From Rheinheimera sp. 1928-s (GTDB taxonomy: Bacteria > Pseudomonadota > Gammaproteobacteria > Enterobacterales > Alteromonadaceae): a stretch of 34,829 nt of DNA. This document shows, one piece after another, positions 7,613-14,760 of the stretch (positions are counted from its first letter, which is position 1; each line of letters opens with the position of its first letter). The stretch is taken from NCBI RefSeq assembly GCF_029269265.1, contig NZ_JARIXP010000002.1:317614-352442 (forward strand), given 5' to 3'. The position numbers and the translations under genes were made by a program. The notes under the pieces are model-generated. The model saw nothing but the letters and a program-made list of their open reading frames with translations. It did no database searches and was not told the DNA's origin.

Positions 7613-8411
7613 GCAACACTGTTTTCGGATGAGCTTTGCCCTGACTTGGGCTGGCTTGTTGGTATAGCTCTGGAGCCTGCTGAACTGTCGCACCCATAAA
7701 TTTAGCAGTAGCGGTTTGACAACTGTTGGTACCAAGCGAGTAACTAGCCATATCTGTAATAGCGGCTAACCCTATCACGGCTTGTACCTGTTGAGCTTTT
7801 TTCCCGGCCGCTAACTTTTCACCAGCAAGCTTTTCACCTGCTAAAAGGGCCAACTGGCCACCGGCTGAGTGTCCCATCAGGGCGATGCGATTGACATCAA
7901 CGCCATACTGCTCAAACTGAGCCTGAGCATAGTCGATGCCCTGCACTATATCGTTCAAACTACCGGGCCAGCCACCGCCCTCATCACCTACCCTGCGATA
8001 TTCCAACGACCATACGGCATAACCAGCCTCTGTCAAAGCCTGACTTAACGCCTTGCTATGCCCTATATCATAAGCATTCAACCAGCAGCCACCATGCACA
8101 AAAATAACCAAAGGCGGTTTAGCGTCAGCGCTGGCTTCAGGTAAAGACAACAGACCAAACTGCAAAGCTGCTTTTCCATAGGCTAATTTCATCCCCTGAT
8201 TTTTTACAGGCAACGCCAAAACGCTATTAAAACTAACATTGTAAAGCGGCGTAACACTAAGTGCTGCTGACGGTTTGGCATCAGTCGCCAGCTGTGCAGG
8301 TGGCAAAGCAGCGCAGGCACTCAGTAGCCCAACACCAGCTATCCGTAGTAACCACAACACAGTGTTTTTCTTTGAAAAACAATGTGGAAGTGAAGAAAAC
8401 TCAGCTGACAT
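7548..8411 (-). pseudogene. Alpha/beta hydrolase (kynurenine-formamidase-like), 3'-truncated by deletion
   Basis: The frame starts with ATG at 8411 and shows a lipoprotein-like signal (LLSAC, Cys at about residue 33). It then has the oxyanion motif H106-G-G-C-W110 and the nucleophile motif G180-H-S182-A-G-G of alpha/beta hydrolases. HGGxW is shared with kynurenine formamidases, and the next gene is kynureninase, so a role in kynurenine breakdown is plausible but inferred. The protein reads normally to KAHPKTVL (near 7614), just where the strand before the catalytic Asp should come. The remaining 20-odd residues are the kynureninase sequence read out of frame up to a stop at 7548. The catalytic Asp and His are therefore lost and the product is probably inactive. 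Confidence 0.8.
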
Positions 8412-8675
8412 AACGATGCGATGCTCTTGATTAAAGACCTAAGAATATCAAAGGATTAACAATTTGAAACCGCTTTATACTGCGCATTCGGTTTTAGGCA
8501 GCAAAAGCTATTTTTGTATCTAACGAATACAACGGAGCAGCGTATTGGATCAGTGGAAAAGAGAGTATTTGTATAGATGAGAGTTGGGATCTTGGCTTGT
8601 TAATGTGGCGTATGGAACAATGATGAATATGCACAACTTATAGCTGTATATGGACAAAAGGGAATCATAAAAATT
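8412..8675. other. Intergenic chromosome left of the island; nothing recognised
   Basis: This stretch lies between the start of the broken hydrolase gene and the left attachment site. It contains only very short reading frames with early stops and no recognisable gene, RNA or repeat. It would have been the sequence just downstream of the tRNA-Leu gene before the island inserted. The T-rich run on the minus strand just left of 8676 could have served as the tRNA terminator. Confidence 0.5.
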
Positions 8676-8733
8676 ATTGGTGCCTAGGGTCGGACTCGAA
8701 CCGACACGGAGTTTCCCCCGGCGGATTTTGAAT
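8676..8733. repeat. Left attachment site (attL): 58-bp copy of the tRNA-Leu 3' half
   Basis: Positions 8676-8733 are identical to 27629-27686. The copy covers the tRNA-Leu(CAA) gene from the anticodon loop to the encoded CCA end. Beyond 8733 the sequence departs from the tRNA. This is the displaced original 3' half left at the far end after a tyrosine integrase inserted the island, with crossover in the anticodon loop (ATTCAAAAT on the minus strand). Confidence 0.92.
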
Positions 8734-8841
8734 GAACTGCATATATGCTTTCACTGCTATTAAATCAATAGCTTACAGCAGCATAAAACTGACCTTTCTG
8801 AAAACTTTACAAAATCAGAAGGGCTCATTTGGAGTTCTACT

Positions 8842-10119
8842 ATGTCAAAAGTCCTTGAAAAGCACCAACTCACACCAAGCCTTAGCATCTACAAACAAAG
8901 CAATTGTCACAACTGGATTGCACGCCTAAAGCTCAATAAAACCTATTTTTCCCGCAGCACCCAAACACGCGATATACAACAGGCCATGGCCAAAGCCCAC
9001 CGCCTGTACTTCGAATTTGAGGTTCGCATTGAAACAAATACCTTTGTTACTGACAACAAAAAGTTCTCATTTGTCGCTGATAAAGTTATCCATCAGATGC
9101 AGCAAGCCTTAGCTGCTGGTACTGGGAAAATGATCTATGACGATTACATAGGCGCTTTGCGCAAGTACCACATACCATTTTTTGGCAACACCTATGTCAC
9201 CCGTATAGGCGTTGACCAGCTGACCGAGTTTGATCAGTGGCGTGTCGCGCAGCTTGGGCGTATCCCTGCTAAATCCACCATTCAGAACCATAACTCTGCT
9301 CTGCAAATGGTTTTCGATTATGCAGTGAAGAAAAAATGGATGCTGGTTAGCCAAGTCCCTACGCTTGAAAACAATGGCGCTGGCGGCCAGCGCCGTGCGG
9401 CTTTTAGCGTTGATGAATACCTGATAGTGCGGGAAAAAGTTGAAGAAATGCATCTTGAAAGTATCAAAGAAAGAACTCGGCAGATACGTGAGTTACTATT
9501 GGACTATATGGATTTCGCCATATTGACTGGCATGAGGCCAGGATCTGAAATGGACAACCTGACTTGGGCAGACATGCATATTGAACGGGATGCTGAGCGA
9601 TGCCGTTTTTATGTCACGGTACGTAAAGGCAAGACCACTAAGTACACTGGCACCCGCGAAGTTGTCTGTAAAGAGGCCATAGTAAAGGTACTCCAACGCC
9701 TAAGCCATCGCTTCCCCAACCGACACAAAGATGATCGTTTATTCAGACTACCAGATGGTTCATCCATCAAGGAAATGCCTCGCCATTTCGACAAAGCCCT
9801 TGAATTAACTCAACTAAAGAATTCCCAACAGGGGGAAAGAAGTTTATATTCTTTACGTCACAGCTATATAACTTGGGAGCTGATAGCTCAGAATGTCAGT
9901 ATTGATGTGATAGCCCGTCAATGTGGTACGGGTATCCAGATGATTGAACAGCATTACAGCCATGTTATTCCAAGAATGTTTGGCCGTGAACTGTCGGGTG
10001 TAGCGCTTGAAACCAAGAAGCTGTTAACAAAACAGTTTTCAGAGGTGGATTATGACGAACTGCTGCAAAACCAAATAGATCGATGGGCAAAAAACTACAA
10101 ACGACGGGGATTTATCTAA
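8842..10119 (+). CDS. Tyrosine recombinase / island integrase 1
   Basis: A 425-residue tyrosine integrase. Residues about 1-65 resemble an arm-binding N-terminus, about 75-165 the SAM-like core-binding domain (FFGNTYVTRIGVDQLTEFDQWR) and about 185-380 the catalytic domain. Catalytic residues visible: R232 in TGMRPGSE, K in VRKGKT (about 264), R339 in YSLRHSYITW, and the nucleophile Y372 in EQHYSHV. The usual His before the second Arg is Tyr, and the LGH motif is CGT, as in the large phage-integrase group with MGTS/CGTS. The ATG at 8842 has GGAG 7 nt upstream. It lies just inside attL and is followed by a paralogue 12 nt later. It is the likely enzyme for insertion into tRNA-Leu. Confidence 0.9.
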   Translation: MSKVLEKHQLTPSLSIYKQSNCHNWIARLKLNKTYFSRSTQTRDIQQAMAKAHRLYFEFEVRIETNTFVTDNKKFSFVADKVIHQMQQALAAGTGKMIYDDYIGALRKYHIPFFGNTYVTRIGVDQLTEFDQWRVAQLGRIPAKSTIQNHNSALQMVFDYAVKKKWMLVSQVPTLENNGAGGQRRAAFSVDEYLIVREKVEEMHLESIKERTRQIRELLLDYMDFAILTGMRPGSEMDNLTWADMHIERDAERCRFYVTVRKGKTTKYTGTREVVCKEAIVKVLQRLSHRFPNRHKDDRLFRLPDGSSIKEMPRHFDKALELTQLKNSQQGERSLYSLRHSYITWELIAQNVSIDVIARQCGTGIQMIEQHYSHVIPRMFGRELSGVALETKKLLTKQFSEVDYDELLQNQIDRWAKNYKRRGFI

Positions 10120-10131
10120 AAGGAGTGATTG

Positions 10132-11418
10132 GTGGGGTATCTACAGAAAGTAACCATTATTGATGGCCTGTTTATATTCACCCAGCCTAACTCAAAAAGG
10201 TGGTATGCCCGCTTTAAGGTTGGCAAAGAGCATATCACCTTCTCCACTGGCGAATCAGACGTTGAAGCCGCCAAAATCAAAGCTACAGATGAATACTACA
10301 AACGCCGGACTGAACACCTGCTTGGTATTCGTTCCGGTGCTCAATCTTTTACAGCCCTTGCTAATCTGGTAATCAAAGACCTTGAAAGAGATATTGCAGA
10401 AGCTGAAAATGCCAAAAATTCATCAAAGACCAAAAGCAACTACATTGGAATCCTGAAAAAATACCATATCGAGTATTTCAAGGACACGCGTATCGACCAG
10501 ATTAACCAAGCCGAAATGGATAAATTCCATGCATGGCGACGTGAACAGTTTGGCAAACAGATGTCTAGTTCATCACTGCAAAACCACAATGCTGTTCTTT
10601 CTAAGGTCTATGATAAAGCACTCAGTTCTGGCCAGATCACCAAGTACCATATCCCAACCTTCGAGACAGACGGTAAACGCCAAGAGCGGCGTGGAGTATT
10701 TACATGGGAAGAATTCCGCAAGATATCTGAGTATATCTCTGAAGAAGCTCAACGCACTAAAAACAAAACCAGCCAAATGCTGCTTGAACTGTTGTACGAC
10801 TATATCGACTTTGCTGTAGCAACGGGCATGCGCCCCGGTACTGAGATAGAAAACGTCCGGTGGCGTGATATCAAATTCAAATTAAGCAATGGCGTGCCTG
10901 AGATTACAGTGACTGTCACAAAGGGAAAGACAACTCTCTATACAGGACCAAGAGAGGTAGTAGTCCGAAGCGACTTCGTCGCGAATCTTGAAGACTTGGC
11001 CGCTCGTTTCCCCGACAGAAAAGGGGATGATTTAGTCTTCAGGCTTTCAGATGGCAGTAAACCTAAGAGTCTAAGCCGCAAGTTTTCTGACATATTGAAA
11101 AAGCTCGATTTGAACGATGACAAGTTAAGTGAAAGAACTCTTTACTCGCTTCGCCATTCTTACATCACATGGAATTTAAAAAACAAAGGTGACATCGCAG
11201 CTTTAGCCAAACAATGCGGCACCAGCATTGAGATGATTGACCGCACTTATAGCCACCTCTTGCCATCAATGTTCAGGCAAGAGTTTAGCGGTGTGGTGTA
11301 TGAGCAGAAAGAGCCTGATTCACTGAAACAGCGAGAGATTAGCCAAAAGGCTAAAGAGCGCAATATTAGGGATTATGGATGGCTTGCTAAGAACTTTGAA
11401 GAGCGGATGTTTGTTTAG
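10132..11418 (+). CDS. Tyrosine recombinase / island integrase 2, paralogue of integrase 1
   Basis: A 428-residue protein when started at GTG 10132, which has AAGGAG 6 nt upstream; a TTG at 10129 is too close to that site. Domain order is the same as in integrase 1, with clear similarity along the whole length: NSKRWYARFKVGKEHITFSTG, core-binding domain with KKYHIEYFKDTRIDQI, then R234 in TGMRPGTE, K in VTKGKTT, R341 in LYSLRHSYITW and Y373 in DRTYSHL. The gene begins directly after the stop of integrase 1, so the two are probably translated together. Tandem related integrases suggest that both are needed, perhaps as a mixed complex or for separate integration and excision. The sequence alone cannot decide between these. 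Confidence 0.9.
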   Translation: MGYLQKVTIIDGLFIFTQPNSKRWYARFKVGKEHITFSTGESDVEAAKIKATDEYYKRRTEHLLGIRSGAQSFTALANLVIKDLERDIAEAENAKNSSKTKSNYIGILKKYHIEYFKDTRIDQINQAEMDKFHAWRREQFGKQMSSSSLQNHNAVLSKVYDKALSSGQITKYHIPTFETDGKRQERRGVFTWEEFRKISEYISEEAQRTKNKTSQMLLELLYDYIDFAVATGMRPGTEIENVRWRDIKFKLSNGVPEITVTVTKGKTTLYTGPREVVVRSDFVANLEDLAARFPDRKGDDLVFRLSDGSKPKSLSRKFSDILKKLDLNDDKLSERTLYSLRHSYITWNLKNKGDIAALAKQCGTSIEMIDRTYSHLLPSMFRQEFSGVVYEQKEPDSLKQREISQKAKERNIRDYGWLAKNFEERMFV

Positions 11419-11550
11419 GTGACAATACCTTAATTTTTTGCAAGGTAAAGATTATTAAGTCGCTGAATAAATATAAAATAAATATTTCAATATAATTGCA
11501 ATCAGCTGGCTATTAATGTACTAATTAATTTAGGTACATGTGTTGCATGT

Positions 11551-11567
11551 GCGAATTTAAAATTCGC
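11551..11567. promoter_or_regulatory. Palindrome upstream of kwaA, candidate operator
   Basis: The 207-bp A+T-rich gap between integrase 2 and kwaA contains a perfect palindrome, GCGAATTT-A-AAATTCGC (11551-11567), about 60 bp before the kwaA start. Just upstream are related dyads (TGTAC with GTACA, and ACATGTG near GCATGTGC). A short TACCTT/AAGGTA dyad follows the integrase stop. The palindrome could be a regulator site for the Kiwa operon. No regulator gene next to it has been identified. Confidence 0.4.
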
Positions 11568-11625
11568 CTAAAATGTAAAAATTATATTAAATTTTAGATG
11601 GAAGCTCAGTGCAAGGAAGTTAGTC

Positions 11626-12135
11626 ATGAGAAATTGGTTAAAGACAATACTTTTTGTTTCATCGTTCTCTCCCACACTTTTTGTTATCGCTGGTGTCAGA
11701 TTTTACTCGACTTGCAAAATCGACTTATTAGCAATCCAACTAGTTACAATATCAATAATTGGAACAATACTGCCTTTACTCATTATCGCACTATTGAAGA
11801 AAGAATCTGAAATATACAAATTTAAAGCAAAAAAAGTTGAATCAGCAGACTATTTTCTCTTAGTTTTCGTTGCAAGTTATTCTGCACCTATTGTAATGAA
11901 GCTGGCAGAAATAAATGCAGAGGCAACTACAGCTATAATTTCCCTAATATTTATAGTCTCCTGGTTCATTTCGAACATCCCTTCCCACCCATTGCTTTAC
12001 CTTTTAAAATATAGATTTTACAAAGTTGAATCTGACGACGGAATGGTTTTTGTTTTGATAACTAAAAGACAAATAAGAAGCCCTAGTAACATCACTAGTG
12101 TAATAAGAATTTCAAATGGAATGTTGATGGAGTAA
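11626..12135 (+). CDS. kwaA: Kiwa anti-phage defence membrane protein KwaA
   Basis: A 169-residue protein with four hydrophobic segments (about 5-25, 35-57, 75-92 and 100-118) and a short soluble C-terminus. The C-terminal part HPLLYLLKYRFYKVES, GMVFVLITKR and a final ISNGMLME are typical of KwaA, the membrane part of the two-gene Kiwa system. The next gene, 4 nt on, encodes a DUF4868 protein (KwaB), which makes the call strong. In known Kiwa systems KwaA is an inner-membrane protein that works with KwaB to stop phage after infection is sensed at the envelope. The ATG at 11626 has AAGGA upstream. The gene is clearly more A+T rich than the chromosomal flanks, in keeping with transfer. Confidence 0.85.
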   Translation: MRNWLKTILFVSSFSPTLFVIAGVRFYSTCKIDLLAIQLVTISIIGTILPLLIIALLKKESEIYKFKAKKVESADYFLLVFVASYSAPIVMKLAEINAEATTAIISLIFIVSWFISNIPSHPLLYLLKYRFYKVESDDGMVFVLITKRQIRSPSNITSVIRISNGMLME

Positions 12136-12139
12136 AACT

Positions 12140-13012
12140 ATGTTAAATTTGTTTGCGTTAACTAATAATCCAGCAAAAAGGATAGTTAAGTTTGATGTAT
12201 CTCAACCAGTGCAAGTCGATTTCACAGCCTATATCAAGGCGCAAGAAGTAAAATTTGATGACGGTGTAGAGGAAATAGAATTTGATGGGAAGTATAAACC
12301 TGATGATGGTGAAGTGTTATACATTGACAATTACGACGAGATTGAAGGTCTTGAAGTAGCTATTCTAAATCCACTTTCTGTCGAATCCGTTGACCCAACT
12401 GAAGAGTTTTTTCTTGAGATAAAAGCACTATTTACGGGCTACAGCAATCAGGGGGCCGTTAAAATATTGCTCCAAAACTTTGACAGAAGAAAAATAATAT
12501 CTACTAATGGTTTATCTATATTTCACTCCAGCAACGTTTATAAGAAAATTGAAGGTATTGGCCTCACAGTTGATACAAAACTCACTGCAACTTTAGAGTC
12601 CGGAAAGTTAAAATTTTATAGTTTCCATTCTGCAAGAAACATCTTCGACCTTACTGAATACTATAAAGTTGCAACAGATGACGACCTTAGGGAATTTTTA
12701 CAAGCAGATGTCATACAGAGCGTTGATGCACAGTTATTTCTTGATCACTCAGACACATGGATCAGAAGGAAGGTTTCTTTAATACAACAGAGCGGAATAT
12801 TACAAAACGTTCCACTAAACGAAATAAAGGCAATTGCAGCTGATTTTAACATTCCACTATCAACAGTAGATGAAAATGGGACAGAGGTTATTTCGATACC
12901 TGCGAGCAAGTCTGATTTGAAAAAACTCCTCAGATTCTTAGATGAGGACTATTACAAGTCCCCATTATCAAAAACAAATTTCATCTCAAATTCAAAGCGC
13001 CCAGCAAATTAA
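12140..13012 (+). CDS. kwaB: Kiwa anti-phage defence protein KwaB (DUF4868)
   Basis: A 290-residue soluble protein, close to the usual KwaB length of about 300. The region from about 140 to 245 reads as the DUF4868 core: TKLTATLESGKLKFYSF, FDLTEYYKVATDDDLREFL, and the segment with SDTWIRRKVSLIQQSGIL. The N-terminus is acidic and rich in beta strands (DGEVLYIDNYDEIEGLE). GGAG lies 7 nt before the ATG and the start is 4 nt after the kwaA stop, so the two are co-translated. KwaB is the cytoplasmic partner in the Kiwa complex. A strong terminator follows at 13062. No frameshift or truncation is seen, so the system appears intact. Confidence 0.85.
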   Translation: MLNLFALTNNPAKRIVKFDVSQPVQVDFTAYIKAQEVKFDDGVEEIEFDGKYKPDDGEVLYIDNYDEIEGLEVAILNPLSVESVDPTEEFFLEIKALFTGYSNQGAVKILLQNFDRRKIISTNGLSIFHSSNVYKKIEGIGLTVDTKLTATLESGKLKFYSFHSARNIFDLTEYYKVATDDDLREFLQADVIQSVDAQLFLDHSDTWIRRKVSLIQQSGILQNVPLNEIKAIAADFNIPLSTVDENGTEVISIPASKSDLKKLLRFLDEDYYKSPLSKTNFISNSKRPAN

Positions 13013-13061
13013 TATTTCAGGTAGCTTTGCATTTATTAACAGCTGACTAATTCTCTAGTAT

Positions 13062-13092
13062 AAGCACTTTAATATCTATTAAAGTGCTTTTT
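13062..13092 (+). terminator. Strong intrinsic terminator after kwaAB
   Basis: A perfect 12-bp stem, AAGCACTTTAAT (13062-13073) with its complement at 13078-13089, a 4-nt loop and a following T run. It lies 50 bp after the kwaB stop. Its right arm is also the first of four related repeats in 13079-13196. Confidence 0.8.
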
Positions 13093-13196
13093 CAGGCTAT
13101 TTTAAGCTCAAAATCGCTGGTTAACATGCGTTTTGGCTATTTCTGTCATTAACGTGCGTTTGAGGCTCTAAGATCAGTATTAAAGTGCATTTAGCT
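13079..13196. repeat. Four imperfect iteron-like direct repeats
   Basis: Four similar stretches begin at 13079, 13121, 13149 and 13180. Each starts TTAA, then a variant of AGTGC or CATGCG/CGTGCG, then a T-rich run ending in GGCT or AGCT. Spacing is 42, 28 and 31 bp. The block fills most of the 266-bp gene-free gap between kwaB and the convergent lipoprotein gene. Such repeats can be iterons of a replication origin, a regulator array, or the debris of duplicated terminators. The first unit overlaps the kwaB terminator. Confidence 0.5.
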
Positions 13197-13278
13197 AAGT
13201 CACTTTTACGTACACGGGTTCATGCTGAGTAATAAAAAATCTAGTTGTATAAGCATCAATTTTAATGGCTCTATTTTT

Positions 13279-13860
13279 TCAGTTAGCGCCTTTACCCATT
13301 TTGTAAAATGTTTTTGAATGCTGGCCAAATGAATCTATTGATAGTACATACTTGTCTGAATAAACGTCATTGAGTAGAAAATCAAGTACAGGGTACTTAG
13401 CGGTAAATTTTGTGCCATCTTTCCACTCATAATGAAAGTAGCGACCTCCATTCGAAAATGTATCATCATGATTTACTAACCAGCTCACTTCCAACTGCAC
13501 AGTTTTTAGCTGAATGTGACTTTCATCACCTTTAAGTGGATTGCTTACCGCTGTGTGGTCATGTACTGATTTAACCAACAGCTTTGGGTCAACATTGCAA
13601 TAAAAAACAACTAAATTCTCACCTCGCTCTGTTTTATGATTAGACCATTCTGTGCTCTGGCAAAAGCTCCACGTGTCGAATGCTTTACCTATTGATATAG
13701 ACTGGTTCATCTCATAATACCCATCCTTTACGATAGATATGCTTCCAGCGCTAGTTAATTGTCCACACCCTGTAATTAAGATAGAAGCCATTAGTACCAT
13801 GGTTTGTTTGAAAATAATGTCTCTACAATAGGATGATTTCAGTTTTACATGAAAAGGCAT
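13279..13860 (-). CDS. Putative lipoprotein of unknown function
   Basis: A 193-residue protein if started at the ATG at 13860; the frame is open to an ATG at 13920, but those 20 residues are polar and precede the signal. The region FKQTMVLMASILITGCGQ is a lipoprotein signal with the lipid-bearing Cys at about residue 32. The mature part (beta-rich, with KTVQLEVSWLVNHDD and RYFHYEWKDGTKFTAKYPV) is not recognised. It is encoded alone, convergent with the Kiwa operon and before the response regulator on the same strand. It could be an envelope protein linked to entry exclusion or surface changes, but nothing in the sequence shows this. The start is uncertain. Confidence 0.6.
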   Translation of the reverse strand: MPFHVKLKSSYCRDIIFKQTMVLMASILITGCGQLTSAGSISIVKDGYYEMNQSISIGKAFDTWSFCQSTEWSNHKTERGENLVVFYCNVDPKLLVKSVHDHTAVSNPLKGDESHIQLKTVQLEVSWLVNHDDTFSNGGRYFHYEWKDGTKFTAKYPVLDFLLNDVYSDKYVLSIDSFGQHSKTFYKMGKGAN

Positions 13861-13999
13861 AACGACCACCAATGGTTTGCAGCTCTGCTTTTTGTATTTC
13901 ACACAGCTAGAATTGTTCATTTCACTATTTTAGTGATGTGAGACAAGACAGTAATCGCATAATATCTGAGAGGGTCTAAGAATTATTCTGATAGGCAGA

Positions 14000-14025
14000 A
14001 CCTGCTTATTTCAGTAAAAGCAGGT
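14000..14025 (-). terminator. Probable terminator of the response regulator gene
   Basis: An 8-bp stem (ACCTGCTT at 14000-14007 pairing with AAGCAGGT at 14018-14025) with a 10-nt loop lies 25 bp after the stop of the minus-strand regulator gene. The following T run is weak. Confidence 0.5.
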
Positions 14026-14050
14026 GGGATTATGCTGTTACTGCTTCGTG

Positions 14051-14704
14051 CTATTGCACCAGTTCAGCGAAGGTAAGCAGGTTGTGTTTAAGGGCCAACT
14101 GTAACAGCTCGAAGTCGTTTTTAGCTTTCAGCTTGTCCAGAATACTGGCTCGGTGGGTGTGGATTGTCTTTGGCATCACATCAAGTTTACTGGCAGTGCC
14201 TTTTACACCAAGACCACGTGCCAAGCAGATAAAGGTGTCGAATTCACGTGCGGTCAGTTCTGGTAAACCAGAGTGTTGGTAATCCTTGTTGAAGCGCAGG
14301 TTTTTCATTACATCGTCGCTAAGGTAAGTGTTTCCTTCGGTCACACTTTCTAAAGCTAGAATGAGTTCCTCTGCCGCACAGCGCTTGGACACATAGCCCA
14401 TAGCACCAGCATGAATAGCATTGTTTACGAATGGGTCATTGTCGTACATCGACACCATCACCATTTTTGACATAGGTGATATGGCTTTAAGCTGCTGAAC
14501 CAGTTCAGGGCCTTTGATATCAGGCAGCGCATAATCGACCACAATCAAGTCGAAATGCTTGTCACGTGCAAGCTTCAAAGCCTGCTGACCATTGCCACAT
14601 TCGTCAAGCACTGTAAAATTCTCAGTCGTTTGAAGCAGATGACGAAAGCCGTCTCGAACTATCGGGTGATCATCAATCAGCAGAACTGAAGCTTTAGCGT
14701 CCAT
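14051..14704 (-). CDS. NarL/FixJ-type response regulator
   Basis: A 217-residue two-domain regulator. The receiver domain (about 5-120) has acidic D11-D12, phosphoacceptor D57 in DLIVVDYALPD and K in YVSKRC. The C-terminal LuxR-type helix-turn-helix (about 150-205) has LTAREFDTFICLARGLG and PKTIHTHRASILDKL. Start chosen at ATG 14704 (MDAKASVLLIDDHP); a TTG at 14713 would add three residues. It is divergent from the histidine kinase at 14761 with a 56-bp gap, so the pair very likely forms one two-component system of the NarXL/UhpBA class and shares a control region. The target genes are unknown; they may be on the island. Confidence 0.92.
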   Translation of the reverse strand: MDAKASVLLIDDHPIVRDGFRHLLQTTENFTVLDECGNGQQALKLARDKHFDLIVVDYALPDIKGPELVQQLKAISPMSKMVMVSMYDNDPFVNNAIHAGAMGYVSKRCAAEELILALESVTEGNTYLSDDVMKNLRFNKDYQHSGLPELTAREFDTFICLARGLGVKGTASKLDVMPKTIHTHRASILDKLKAKNDFELLQLALKHNLLTFAELVQ

Positions 14705-14760
14705 GTAATACAACTCAGTAAGTCTTATTGAAGACTCGACTTTAGCAAAATAAGGGTCAG

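Noticed and set aside
7548-7735. Kynureninase start at 7735 giving a 409-residue protein
   Set aside because: The first 40 residues are out-of-frame translation of the hydrolase gene and lack kynureninase similarity, so the gene is truncated.
8676-8733. A functional second tRNA-Leu gene at the left repeat
   Set aside because: Only the 3' half from the anticodon loop is present; the 5' acceptor and D arm are missing.
8732-8929. Small plus-strand frame starting inside the attL edge
   Set aside because: It overlaps the start of integrase 1 in another frame, lacks a ribosome site and begins in the attachment repeat.
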